Source: Discostella pseudostelligera (lineage: Eukaryota; Bacillariophyta; Thalassiosirophyceae; Thalassiosirales; Thalassiosiraceae). From it: DNA of 59,998 bases. The stretch spans positions 1-59,998 of the forward strand of contig JALLBK010000173.1 of assembly GCA_036940085.1 (NCBI GenBank). Direction: 5' to 3'. Below, one piece after another: positions 41,578-51,967 of this stretch (within the stretch, counting starts at the first letter, position 1; every line of letters begins with the position of its first letter). Position numbers and translations under genes: made by a program. Under the pieces are notes generated by a model. The model ran no database searches. It was not told the DNA's origin and was given only the letters and a program-made list of their open reading frames with translations.

Positions 41578-42149
41578 TGTTCCAAAACCTAACTATTCAC
41601 ATGGGCGGGCGGAAGAGGTAGTAGTAGGAGTAGGAGTGTAGTGATATGAATATCAATCAATGTACTCCTAATACTCCTTTCTACGATTCGTACGGGATGT
41701 GGCGGATTTTCCCATCGTCATCGTCGCCAATGTCTCGAAAATTGAGAAAGAAAAGTTTCGAGACGATAAAACGCATACCTTCATATCCTACGTCATTTTT
41801 CGGACGGCTGTCTCATTATAACGTACAGAAGAGATGCGTAGGTTTAGCTAAATACCCTAGGTGCAACTTCAATGAACACGTGACGTGTTCTTCCACCCAA
41901 AGATCTAAGATGTGCTCAAAAGCCTCCGCGCGGAACCATCAGTCCTCAATCCGCCAAGCTGTCATCGTCATTCAAATTCAATTCTTCATCTTCATCATTC
42001 TCAATCTTCTTCATCGACGGCGACCAACCTCGACCAGCGCCGATGGAACGGAGCCACCTGCTTTGTCAATAACATCCACCTCTCCTCAGTAGAACCACGA
42101 AACAAGAATTCTTCGGTAGGGAAGAAGTTGGGATAAACTACTTTCAAAT
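41578..42149. other. Divergent intergenic region, no gene seen
   Basis: This 572-base region separates the DnaJ-like gene from chlD. A plus-strand open frame at 41646-42092 exists but has no domain, a random composition and no splice-consistent extension, so I leave it out. TACGTCATTTTTC (41789-41801 region) and GTGACGTGTTC (near 41880) contain ACGT cores of the kind bound by bZIP factors; this is suggestive only. Confidence 0.35.
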
Positions 42150-44528
42150 ATGCCGCGCCCGAGAAGAACGGCGGCGGCAGTGCTCGCGGCCGCGTCCATT
42201 GGCGTCGTAATGGCCTTCACACCATCCACCTTTTTCGCACCAACTAGAATACAGCAGCAACATCGCAAGACCAGTGGCATATCATCATCCTCCTCTCTGG
42301 CATCATCAGTCGCCGAAGATCGCGCACGAGCTGCCATGGAAGCTGAAGAAGCTGCCGCAAAGGCTGACAATGTCGGACTAAAGAAACCCGATCCAATGAT
42401 GATGTCCGGTGGTCGACCATTTCCACTTTCCATGGTCGTGGGACAAGATGCAATCAAGCAGGCTTTGCTACTCACTGCCGTAAACAATCGCATGGGCGGG
42501 GTTGTTATTTCTGGTAGGAAGGGTACTGCCAAGTCGGTCATGGCCCGGGCCCTACATCAACTTTTGCCACCCATTGAAATTATCAAGGGAAATGCATTCA
42601 ACATTGACCCTGCGGGTGAATTTGGTATTGATGATTTCTTACGTACTGATTTGGACAATGGTGGCGTTCCGCTCTCGGAGAGGGAGACGGAGGTTATCCA
42701 AACACCCTTTGTGCAGGTTCCCTTGAACGTTATGGAAGATCGTCTCATTGGTTCGGCTGATTTGGAAGAGAGTGTCAAGACGGGTAAGACGGTATTCAGT
42801 CCAGGGTTGTTGGCCAAGGCTCATCGTGGTGTGCTCTACGTCGATGATATCAACTTGTTGGATGAGGAGACGGCGAACATTTTACTCAATGTTGTTACCG
42901 AGGGAAAGGTTGTGGTGGAACGAGAGGGTCTTTCACTAACCTATCCTTGCAGACCACTCTTGATTGCCACCTTCAACCCTGACGAGGGAGAGCTTCGCGA
43001 TCATCTCTTGGATAGGATTGCCGTGGCTTTGTCCGCCGATGCCGAAACGATGGAAATTAAAAGTCGTGTCGATGCTGTCGATGCCGTCCTTGGCTTTTCT
43101 GCCGGTGGTGCCCAGGCTACACCCGAAGCCGAGAAGGCACTCGAGGAGGCAATCGAGAATGAAAATGATATCAAGACGGCCATTGTCTTTGCTCGTGAAT
43201 TCTTACGTGATATCAGGATTGCACCCACCCAAATCCAGTATCTTTGTGAGGAGGCCATCCGTGCCGGATGTCAGGGACATCGTGCCGAAATCTTCGCCTC
43301 TGAGGTGGCACGTGCCAGTGCGGCATTGGAGGGACGTCAAATTACCTCAGATGATTTGCGTTTGGCAGTCAAGCTTGCGATTGCTCCTAGGGGTACATTT
43401 ATCAACACTCCCTTTGATCCTGATGAGATGATGCCCCCTCCACCACCTCCGCCGCCTCCTCCTCCCCAGATGGATCAACAAGATGAAGATTCGGAAAATG
43501 ACAATGAGGAACAAGAGGAGGAGGAGAAGGAAGATGAGCCCGATGAGAATGAAAAGGAGGAAGAACAGCCCGACGTACCCGATGTACCCCAAGAATTCAT
43601 GTTCGATGTCGATGCTACACCCATGGACCCTGACCTCATTGACTTTACGTCACGACAAAAACAAGGCAAGGGTGGTGGACGTGGTCTCATCTTTTCTCAA
43701 GATCGTGGACGGTACATCAAGCCCATGTTGCCCAAGGGTAAAGTTATTCGATTGGCCGTCGATGCTACTCTGCGTGCCTCGGCACCCTACCAGAAGGGAC
43801 GTCGTCAACGTGCCGTGGGTACCAAGGACGAAGGACGTGGTGTATTCATCGAACAGAGTGATGTACGAACAAAGAAGATGGCACGTAAGGCTGGATCACT
43901 CATTATATTCGTCGTCGATGCCTCGGGATCCATGGCCCTCAACCGTATGAATGCTGCCAAGGGTGCTGCCATGAGTCTCCTCACCGAAGCCTACCAAAGC
44001 CGTGATCAAATTTGTCTCATTCCCTTCCAGGGAGATCGTGCCGACGTCCTTCTTCCACCTACTCGATCCATTGCCGCCGCGAAGAAACGATTGGAGGTTA
44101 TGCCCTGTGGTGGCGGATCTCCATTGGCAGATGCATTGCAGACGGCCATGCTTACGGGTTTGAATGCCCAAAAGAAGGGTGATATTGGTAAGGTTGTCGT
44201 TGTCCTCATTTCCGATGGACGGGCCAATGTTCCATTGATTGTGTCGCAGGGCAACGAATTCGATCCGGAGTCAGACGAAGACTCCAAAGATGGCAAACCA
44301 TCTCGTAAATATTTGAAAGACGAGGTGTTGGCCTGTGCGAAACAAATGGGTGTATTACCGGGTTTCAATTTGCTTTGCATCGATACTGAGAACAAGTTCA
44401 TTAGTACTGGAGTTGCGAAAGAAATTTCCGATGCGGCCTTGGGAAGATATCATCAAATTGCAAAGGCGGATGCAAAAGCTTTGGCAAGTGTGACGAATAA
44501 TGCTTTGAATGCGATTAAGAACTCGTAA
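42150..44528 (+). CDS. chlD: Magnesium-protoporphyrin chelatase subunit D, plastid precursor
   Basis: Single exon, 792 residues. The N-terminus (AAAVLAAASIGVVMAFTPSTFF) is a signal peptide with an Ala/Phe junction followed by a Ser-rich transit-like segment. The AAA+ domain follows (VVGQDAIKQALLLTAV, VVISGRKGTAKSVMARAL with a Walker A variant, AHRGVLYVDDINLLDEETANILL, RPLLIATFNPDEGELRDHLLDR). A Pro run and a Glu/Asp-rich linker at about residues 428-475 separate it from the von Willebrand A domain with the MIDAS motif IFVVDASGSMALNRM, later PLADALQTA and VVVLISDGRANVPL. ChlD works with ChlI and ChlH to insert magnesium into protoporphyrin IX, the first committed step to chlorophyll. The acidic Pro linker is a normal ChlD trait. 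Confidence 0.96.
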   Translation: MPRPRRTAAAVLAAASIGVVMAFTPSTFFAPTRIQQQHRKTSGISSSSSLASSVAEDRARAAMEAEEAAAKADNVGLKKPDPMMMSGGRPFPLSMVVGQDAIKQALLLTAVNNRMGGVVISGRKGTAKSVMARALHQLLPPIEIIKGNAFNIDPAGEFGIDDFLRTDLDNGGVPLSERETEVIQTPFVQVPLNVMEDRLIGSADLEESVKTGKTVFSPGLLAKAHRGVLYVDDINLLDEETANILLNVVTEGKVVVEREGLSLTYPCRPLLIATFNPDEGELRDHLLDRIAVALSADAETMEIKSRVDAVDAVLGFSAGGAQATPEAEKALEEAIENENDIKTAIVFAREFLRDIRIAPTQIQYLCEEAIRAGCQGHRAEIFASEVARASAALEGRQITSDDLRLAVKLAIAPRGTFINTPFDPDEMMPPPPPPPPPPPQMDQQDEDSENDNEEQEEEEKEDEPDENEKEEEQPDVPDVPQEFMFDVDATPMDPDLIDFTSRQKQGKGGGRGLIFSQDRGRYIKPMLPKGKVIRLAVDATLRASAPYQKGRRQRAVGTKDEGRGVFIEQSDVRTKKMARKAGSLIIFVVDASGSMALNRMNAAKGAAMSLLTEAYQSRDQICLIPFQGDRADVLLPPTRSIAAAKKRLEVMPCGGGSPLADALQTAMLTGLNAQKKGDIGKVVVVLISDGRANVPLIVSQGNEFDPESDEDSKDGKPSRKYLKDEVLACAKQMGVLPGFNLLCIDTENKFISTGVAKEISDAALGRYHQIAKADAKALASVTNNALNAIKNS

Positions 44529-45029
44529 ATGCATGAGAAAGGAGGAAGAAGAAATGATTCTTGAATGGACAGGATTACATCGGTGGATGGAAATTTTCAA
44601 TAGAATTGACACCAATGTTGCATTCGATTCAAAGCTAGAGCCTAAATATTAGATGGTAGTATGTCGTCTCAAAGGAGGTTAGATAATCATTTGCAAGAAG
44701 TGTGGTAGATTCTGTAGAAATCATTGCTCAAATATTGCACCACATCATTGTTCATTGTCAATCGAGTTGAGTTGATCGTGAGGTATGGTATGAATTCAGC
44801 TTCGCGTGACACGTGGCATATAGTATTTAATTGGCGGGAGAGAGCCTACACGTGGCATAGTTTTGGCGGGGAGATGCGTCCATGTTTGACTACACGTGGC
44901 AGGATACGTGGATGGCGCATTTGTATTGATTCCTCTGTGAAAGATACCTTGCGCAGGTGCACCGTCAACAGACAGACGTAACACTGTACCCACCATCCGA
45001 ACCCCCAACCCGCTCATCAAATTGCAACC
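44529..45029. other. Intergenic region upstream of the PA/prolyl hydroxylase gene
   Basis: The 501 bases after chlD contain its 3' UTR and the upstream region of the next gene. No coding frame is seen. The last 220 bases carry three CACGTGGCA copies and two GGCGGG elements, described separately. Confidence 0.45.
44810..44901 (+). promoter_or_regulatory. Triple CACGTGGCA with two GGCGGG elements
   Basis: CACGTGGCA occurs at 44810-44818, 44849-44857 and 44893-44901. Between them lie TTGGCGGGAG (44831-44840) and TTTTGGCGGGGAG (44861-44873). The cluster ends about 130 bases before the ATG at 45030. The first copy is preceded by TGA, giving TGACACGTGGCA, which resembles bZIP sites of the plant unfolded-protein-response type; as the downstream gene encodes a secretory-pathway enzyme the link is attractive but unproven. 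Confidence 0.45.
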
Positions 45030-46778
45030 ATGATGGTGCCGTCGTCCATCGCTACCAGCCTACTCTGCATACTCGCGGTGGCATCCTCTCCTGCCAACGC
45101 AATCCGTTATTTCCCCCAACGAACCTCCGCAGAAGCAGCCGTCGTCGAATGGGGTCATTCTGCCATCATATCGGCTCTCGACGGTGCGGTCGCCACATTT
45201 GGTCCACAAACTTCGCAGGGTGCCAACTTTGAAGTCGAAACATCGCCGGTACTTGCCAACCCCATTGATGGTGTGGGTACTAAAGACATTAGCAACTTGT
45301 CATTGCTTGACTTGCCCAAGCTAGACAATGCCAATGATGTATTAGGGAATATGGTCATCATGACCGATTCTGCCGGTTTGTCGGGCGTGGCCATGGCACG
45401 CATTGCCAAGGAGAGTGGAGCGGCGGCATTAATGATTGTTAATACTGATCAAGATGCTGGAGATTATATATTTAGTTTGGAGGCGGAAACAGACGAAGAA
45501 GCTGTCTATGCTAAAGAACATATTGATATTCCGGTGATCATGGTTAGTTTACAAGCCGGGAATGTCATTACTACCGCCTTACTTACCGATGATATGGATG
45601 CCGAAACGGTTAATAAGGGTGGAGCATTGCCCGATCGTGTACGATTGTATGCTGGTGGAGATCGACCATTCTTTGAGGATGCTATTTCCAATGGACCGGT
45701 GGTGTATATGATACATAATATGTTGACTGGTGTGGAATGTGATGAACTTGTTAAGAGGGCCGAGGGGAGATATGATCTTATTGGTACTGGTAGTGGGAAG
45801 AATAATTATTTGGAGAATACAATACTTCAACCTTTCGATGAGAACACGACGATGGCGGAGAATAATATTGAGAGAGTGACTCTTTGGAAGGGTGGTGTTG
45901 CAGGCAAATTTTTCAAGGATATTGATGAGCGTAAGTGTTGTTGATGGTTTTGTCTTGAGCCGTATCCCTTCTCCTTCGCAGCTACAACTAATATGCGATG
46001 CTTGTCTTTTGTCACTCTGTAATACAGGGATTTCGCAAGTAACTGGTTTCCCGCCGGAGCACTTCTCTGATTTTCAAATCAATAAGCACAGCGAGGGATC
46101 GTTTCATGAAGCACATTTAGATGTAAATCCTTCCAACAGGTGAGCAGAGGTGTCTATACTCCCGTCTGCCACATGCTTCAAGTGCAACACTCACATCTTT
46201 TGCCATCAACTTATTGTAGCATCATGGCCACTATTACCATATTCTTGAACGATGTACCTCATGGAAATGGCGGCGAATTCATCTTTCCCAATCCATCGGA
46301 TGGCAATGGCGAACCAGTCGTCATTTTCCCCACAAAGAGTTTGGCAATTGTTTACCATAATACCGACGATAAGTACAACCTTGATTTGTCGAGCATCCAT
46401 CAGGAGGCGGTGCTATCAAAAGGATACAAGTATGTTGCCAAAAAGTATGTCTATCTCAATCCTCAACAAAGGCATATGCGAATAGTGTTGCCGCTCTTGG
46501 CATCGCCGTTTGGTGGGAAGCTGCCTCGTGTATTTATTGAATTGCATTCCTACTTGATAGACAAATTTGGATTTGAGTCGGCGGAGATCTACTTTCGAAA
46601 GATTATCACGATGATACCCATTTTACTTTTAGTTGGTCTTGCCAGTGTGGTTAGTGATTTTGTTGCCAAAAAGCTAAAGAGTTCGAGTGGCGGCGGTGAT
46701 GGTAACAAGGGAAAGGAAAGTAATGGCACCGACGCAAGGCCGAAGAAGTCAAAAACAAAATCAAAGAAGTCGGATTGA
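45030..46778 (+). CDS. Secretory PA-domain and prolyl 4-hydroxylase fusion with C-terminal anchor
   Basis: Three exons, 45030-45930, 46028-46139 and 46220-46778, about 523 residues. A signal peptide (SSIATSLLCILAVASSPANA) opens the protein. Residues about 28-200 resemble a protease-associated (PA) domain: NMVIMTDSAGLSGVAMARIAKESGAAALMIVN and IPVIMVSLQAGNVI. The 2-oxoglutarate/Fe(II) oxygenase follows: NGPVVYMIHNMLTGVECDELV, TGFPPEHFSDFQINKHSEGSF, the iron ligands HLD in HEAHLDVNPSN, ITIFLNDVPHGNGGEFIFPN, and the distal His and 2-oxoglutarate-binding Lys region SSIHQEAVLSKGYKYVAKKYV. A hydrophobic helix (TMIPILLLVGLASVVSDFVA) and a Lys-rich tail end it. Prolyl 4-hydroxylases of this type modify secreted proteins in ER or Golgi. 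The PA domain may bind substrate. The iron-binding residues look intact. Confidence 0.82.
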
Positions 46779-46947
46779 TCCCGTGTTTCCCTCCGATGCA
46801 ATATGTTTTGGCGAGTCAACGTTTGACGGAAAGATTGCGTAACCAAAACATTATTTGACGATTGACTGTTAAACACAAGCTCTAGAGTGGTATCAAGACA
46901 TTACACAGCTAATATCAAACGCAACCTAACCGCGTTCAGCATGTGCA

Positions 46948-49919
46948 TTACTCAAACCATCGCTTTGTTATTTCCCTAGACGACTTCGTTGGAGCGCTTG
47001 CATTGCCCTCCTCGGCGACTGATTCGTTGGCAGCTGAAGTCCCTCCGCCTTTTGAAAATGATGATTTGTACGATCGAATCATGTCTTCCAAATCCTCTTC
47101 CTCTTTGTCCACCTTACGCTTCTTATGTGGCTTTATCAACTTTGCCTTCTTCTCTTTCGGTTTCTCTTCTTCTTTGTTCTCCAGCTTTTGTTTAGTTGCA
47201 CTGATATCTGTAATCTCTTTTTGATCTTCGCCTGCTTCTTTTCGAGCACGCTTCTTCTCACGTTGTAAGGCACCACGACTTTGCTTCTTCTGCTTCACCT
47301 TCTCCACGTCATCGTCCTCATTCTCCCTCTTTTCAAGCTTTTGCTTTATCTTGTTTGCCTTCTTCTGTGCCACTTTCTCAGCCTGTTGCCTTGCCTTTAC
47401 CTTGTTTTCAACCTGGAATATTTTAGCATAGATTCTGTTAGCAAACGGGAGAAATGAATGCATCATATCAAGTGCAACCTTTCAAAACATGAACTTACTG
47501 CAAATTCAACAATAAGACGGGGCACCAAAACCTTGCCGTCTTCGTTCCGAAACTCTGCCCCAGTCTCGGGATCGGCAGTTGTCTTCTTTGTCTTCTTCCC
47601 GCGTTTTTGCTTCGCCATCTCTGATGCGTGCTTGCCTCCCGCTGCATACTGTGCCGAGTACATTGGGTTATTGTTCAATTGACGTAGCACTGCCAAGGCA
47701 TGAGTATGATGAGTAAATTCTACAAACCCAAAACCTCGTGAAGGTGCATCTGCAGTCTTTTTCCCACCAGAAACATCACGATCGATAAAGACGGATGCGA
47801 CACACTCTTTCATATTCTTGTCGTCGACCGGTGGAGTAACCAAAGTTGGGTCCGTCGCTCGCCGCATTACTTCACTGTGTGCTAGCTCACCTCCCGCTCG
47901 CCAGTGCGCCACCGCGTCCTTCGGCGTGACCAAGCCATCTTTCAAACCAGCCTTGAGTGCATCAAAGACCAACTTTTTCAAGTCTGCCTCATTGATTTGC
48001 TTGCCAAGGTTACGGATGCTGATTCTGTTGGGGTTGATGAAGAATAATGGACTGCGTAACTTGGTAGATTTGTCAGCAAAGGCACGTTCACGCTTGGTGC
48101 GATCACTCGGTGGTAAATCCTCCCACATTCCACCATGCTTGGCACTGGCCGCTTTTGCGTCGCCACTGTCAGCAGCGCTAGATACACGTCCCTCGTTCTT
48201 CAGGTAGAGATTGCGGCGATCCTTGCCTACCATTTTCTTTATGGGTTTGCCGTCAGCATCACGTTGAATGGCCAAAGAAGAAGCAGTTGTGCGATCGACA
48301 GCAAGGTCGACGAGAATATGTCGCCCTTTTAGTGTCAATCCAGACATATTACCCTCGCCCAATCCCATCGCGATGTTCTTACTACTGACGAATTGTGCAC
48401 TTTCAGTAACCGACTCTGTCTGAGTTTCATCATTACCAGCACCCGATGCCTCCATCGCAGCAGCACATCCCTTTACACTTTCAAATCTGACGAATGCTGT
48501 TCCCTTGAATACACCTGTTTGATGGTCCTTCACCAGGTAGACGGCCTCAATACGTCCGAATTTGCGAAACAATTCAAAGACATCGTGCCGCGTAGCATCA
48601 AAGGGAACATTGCGTAGAAAAAGTGTGCGCTTTGCCTCAGTGGAATCGAATTCCGGAGTTGTGTGTGTGGTCTCTGTTTCGTCTTTGGTTTGGCTCGATT
48701 CTTCATCATCATCTTCGACTTCATCTTTGTCGCTGTTTGACTCAGAACCGTCGTCGTCCTCATCCTCTGCACTATCATCCTCAGACGAATCTTCCTCCTT
48801 GTCACTTTTATCATCATCCTCATTCTCGGATTCACTCTCTGTATCATCCTCATCCTCCTCTTCTTTCTGCTTATGACCCTCCTTCACCATCTTCTGATGT
48901 TCCATCTTGCTCACACTGAAATCAATTGCCACCAATCGATTCTTAATCTTAATTTCACCTCCCCGCTCTACGGCCTGCTTGGCTGCATTCGCATTAGTAA
49001 ATGTAACAAATGCAAATCCACGATGACGTGGTACTGCTGCTGTTCCTGTTGAACCTTTCTTATTCTTGCCCTTGTCGTTACTTTCATTGTTGTTGTTGGG
49101 AAGGTCGGGTACCAGTGGTAGATCAACTGCCGCCACAGGGCCAAAGTTTGTTTCCATGGCAGATTTGATGTGCTTTTCATTGGCGTAGAAGCTTAAGTTA
49201 CGAATAATGACTCGAGATGTGCGTTTGCGTTTGGATTCAGCCTTGAAGTTGGCATCATCGTCACCACCTTTCGATGCACCGACTGATTCAGTTTGTGATT
49301 CGTTGCTCGTGTTAGTTGCAGTATCGCCACGATGTCTCTTTTCCGTCTTGTGCATAGAAGTAGTAGGTGGAGCATCCGAGCCAGAAGTAGCAGTGGCAGC
49401 ATCTACAGCCCGTTCTGCATGAATTCTATACTGTACTCCATCCACAACCATGACCTCACCAATATTCGACTTCTTTCCCCCCGCCGACGCCTTTTTCTGT
49501 ATGGCGTCCGCCGCACGCTTGGCATCATCCTCGTTCACAAAGCGTACGAATCCATATCCCTTCGAACCGCGATCCACCTTCCCATCATCACCCGCGTCCG
49601 CAGAGGCATTCTGATGCTCCTTGGGCTTGGATTGACGAATTACAGAACATCGATTGACCGGTCCATAGTTGGAGAAATGATCCGAGAGATGTTGCCGTGT
49701 TATTGATGCCGAGGGAGGGAAGAATTTAACAAAGAGAGTCTTGCCCAGTTGGCTGTTGTTCTTTTGGCTGTGTTTTCTCTCCATCATGGTTCGAAATTTC
49801 AGTTCTATAAGATCAAGCATTGATTGATCAATTGATCGATAATGGTGTTGCTTCGCTTTTGCTTTTGCTGTTTGCTTGGATTGATTGGTGGAGATGATGG
49901 GCCCGCCATTTTTGTGCAT
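46948..49919 (-). CDS. RBM28/Nop4-type nucleolar four-RRM protein
   Basis: Two exons, 49919-47499 and 47412-46948. From the ATG at 49919 it has about 961 residues, from the one at 49787 about 917. Four RRMs are visible: KTLFVKFFPPSA with GYGFVRFVNEDDAKRA; RVIIRNLSFYANEKHI with RGFAFVTFTNANAAKQA; RTLFLRNVPFDATRHDVFELF with GTAFVRFE; and ISIRNLGKQINEADLKKL with RGFGFVEFTHHTHAL, the last holding a long insertion. A strongly acidic Glu/Asp/Ser stretch lies between RRM2 and RRM3, and the second exon is a Lys-rich nucleolar-type tail. Nop4 and RBM28 act in 60S subunit assembly and 27S pre-rRNA processing. It stands in tandem with BRX1, another 60S factor. Confidence 0.9.
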
Positions 49920-50209
49920 TCTGACGCCAGACAGACGAAAGGAGCCTCGTGGAATTTCTCAGACTCGAATCTGCGCCAAGGGTATCATCTCTCTAGAGAA
50001 GGCCCCGACTTCCAGCCTCAAACAATACTCCTCCTCGCACCATAAATCAAAGAGAACAAGCATCATGATGATGAAAAAGGTACTCCTAGGAAACTAATTC
50101 TAAATGTTAATTCTCAATTGAACGACAACTATGTTCATGTTGGTAGCACATTCAGGTACACAATACCGTTCGATGAGATATTCTTGCACCGTACCCTGCA
50201 CGCAGCCAT

Positions 50210-51722
50210 TCAATGAAACACATCCGCCAATGGATCTTTCGGCACCACAATACTTTCATCCCTACTCTTGCGTTTCCTCTCGGCACCCTTCCTCCTAACA
50301 TACTTTTCTCCCTTCTCCTTCTTCTCCATGCTCCGTACAAGATTGGGATTGACAAAGTCATCATTCACATAGAGAGTTTGTCCACCGAACGATCCACGAA
50401 AGATGCGTATGGGGTTCAGGACGAACCGTGGTCCAATTTCAATCAGTGACGTGGAGTGGGCATGACCCGTTAGTTTCTTTTGGGAATTGGCCTCCTTGGC
50501 AGTGCTGGCTGATTCTTCGAGGATTTGATAATTGCGCACCCAAATCTGTGATGTAGTCGTTTGTTGTTGTTGTGAACATGATTGTGCAAAAACGATTCGT
50601 TAGTGATGATGTTGATGAAAAGAAAAACAAATGTGATCACTTCAGAATGTGCCTCATTCCATCGTAGTCTAAATTCGATGTATCTTCAATGAAGTTAAAC
50701 CTCAGACATACGCTCATCGTTGTTCCTAATCATAGACACAAATCATCCCATATATCACCTCCCTACTCTCATATTGCCACGTACCTTTTTATCTGCATAA
50801 TAGAATCCCATCACCCGATCAACAAACGGTTTACTCTTCGGATGTCCTCGTGGCGTACCAAACACATCCACCAATACATGCTTCACCAACTTCAAGTGCT
50901 CCAACGTATCAAACGATTTGTCGAACGACAATATCGGACGAGAGCCCTTCATACAATTCCCCGTCATTTTCAATTCATCCATAGTGTGAATGTTCGTAAT
51001 GTGGAATTTTATCGATGGTCCTCCAGTAATCATTAGATGTTTATTGTCCATGTTTGAATTGCCATCGTTCTCGAAGGATGACGCATCAATGTTGGCATGT
51101 GATGTCCGTCCTAGCCACAAGTATCCATCCTGACCTCGCTTTCGACATTCGAGGAATAATACCGTGTGACATCCTCGAGCTTCGGCAATTTCGTTCACGG
51201 CGGCTCCATATCCCCCTCCGACGCAATTCTTCCCTACGTGCATGAAAAAGAAATGCAGTAAAATTTAGGACATGGGCATCGATGTATAAGCAGATGTAAA
51301 TATATGCGAATCGAAATCGAGGAGAAGATGCACACAAATAAATCACACGCAACATCTACCCACTCACCTACATCCAACTTGCACTCCTTCTTACTATGGG
51401 GCAATAACGTACGTAAATCTTCCAACAAGTGTCTATAGCGGGCAGTCACTCCCCGTGACGAAAGTACTAGTAGACGTTGCTTATTTTGATACCGTCCATC
51501 AGATTTGATAGAGCAGGCTTGAAGGACGGGTAGTGGGGTGGGTTCAGGTGCACCATTGTCGTTGTCTTCGTCTTCGGAGGAGAGCATTTCTTCTTCCTGT
51601 TCGTCGTCTTCGCCATGGTCGCTGATATCATCATTGTCGTCGTCGTCGGGAAGTTCTTCATCCGCGATATCCTCCTCTTCCTCTTCTTCCGGTTCAGGCT
51701 CTTGACGTCTCTTCTTTGCCAT
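50210..51722 (-). CDS. BRX1: Ribosome biogenesis protein BRX1 (Brix domain)
   Basis: Three exons, 51722-51368, 51233-50785 and 50545-50210, about 379 residues. An acidic N-terminus (EPEPEEEEEEDIADEELPDDD) precedes the Brix domain: RLLVLSSRGVTARYRHLLEDL, LLPHSKKECKLDV joined across intron 1 to GKNCVGGGYGAAVNEIAEAR, CHTVLFLECRKRGQDGYLWL, GPSIKFHITNIHTMDELKMTG, RPILSFDKSFD, then IWVRNYQIL, LIEIGPRFVLNPIRIFRGSFG and a Lys/Arg-rich end. The motif order is that of BRX1, which with EBP2 and others builds the 60S subunit in the nucleolus. The NLS-like tail RKSRDE follows VRRKGAERKR. It shares a 245-base divergent promoter, with one GGCGGGAAG element at 51914, with the gene at 51968. Confidence 0.93.
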
Positions 51723-51911
51723 TGTTTTTGATTGATGATAATAATATTATGGATGGTGAAGTTGGTCAATGTCGTTGACGATTCATCATAATATTATCAA
51801 GTCGATGGGCAGCGGTATTGATGGTGTTGTTGGTGTTGGATCGGTTGGGTGGTGATGGGAGGAGCGTCTGTCCGTGACATCATTGGATCCTATTGGATCT
51901 TTGTGGCGAAA

Positions 51912-51922
51912 ATGGCGGGAAG
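51912..51922 (+). promoter_or_regulatory. E2F-like element ATGGCGGGAAG
   Basis: One GGCGGGAAG core lies 190 bases upstream of the BRX1 start and about 50 bases upstream of the start of the divergent gene at 51968. It is placed like the copies in other divergent promoters of the window. Confidence 0.35.
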
Positions 51923-51967
51923 TAAGGTGTGGCTGCGCGCGGCCACAACACCACACATACAAAAATA

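Noticed and set aside
41646..42092. 149-codon plus-strand frame between the DnaJ-like gene and chlD
   Set aside because: No domain, no targeting signal and random composition; it sits in the divergent promoter region.
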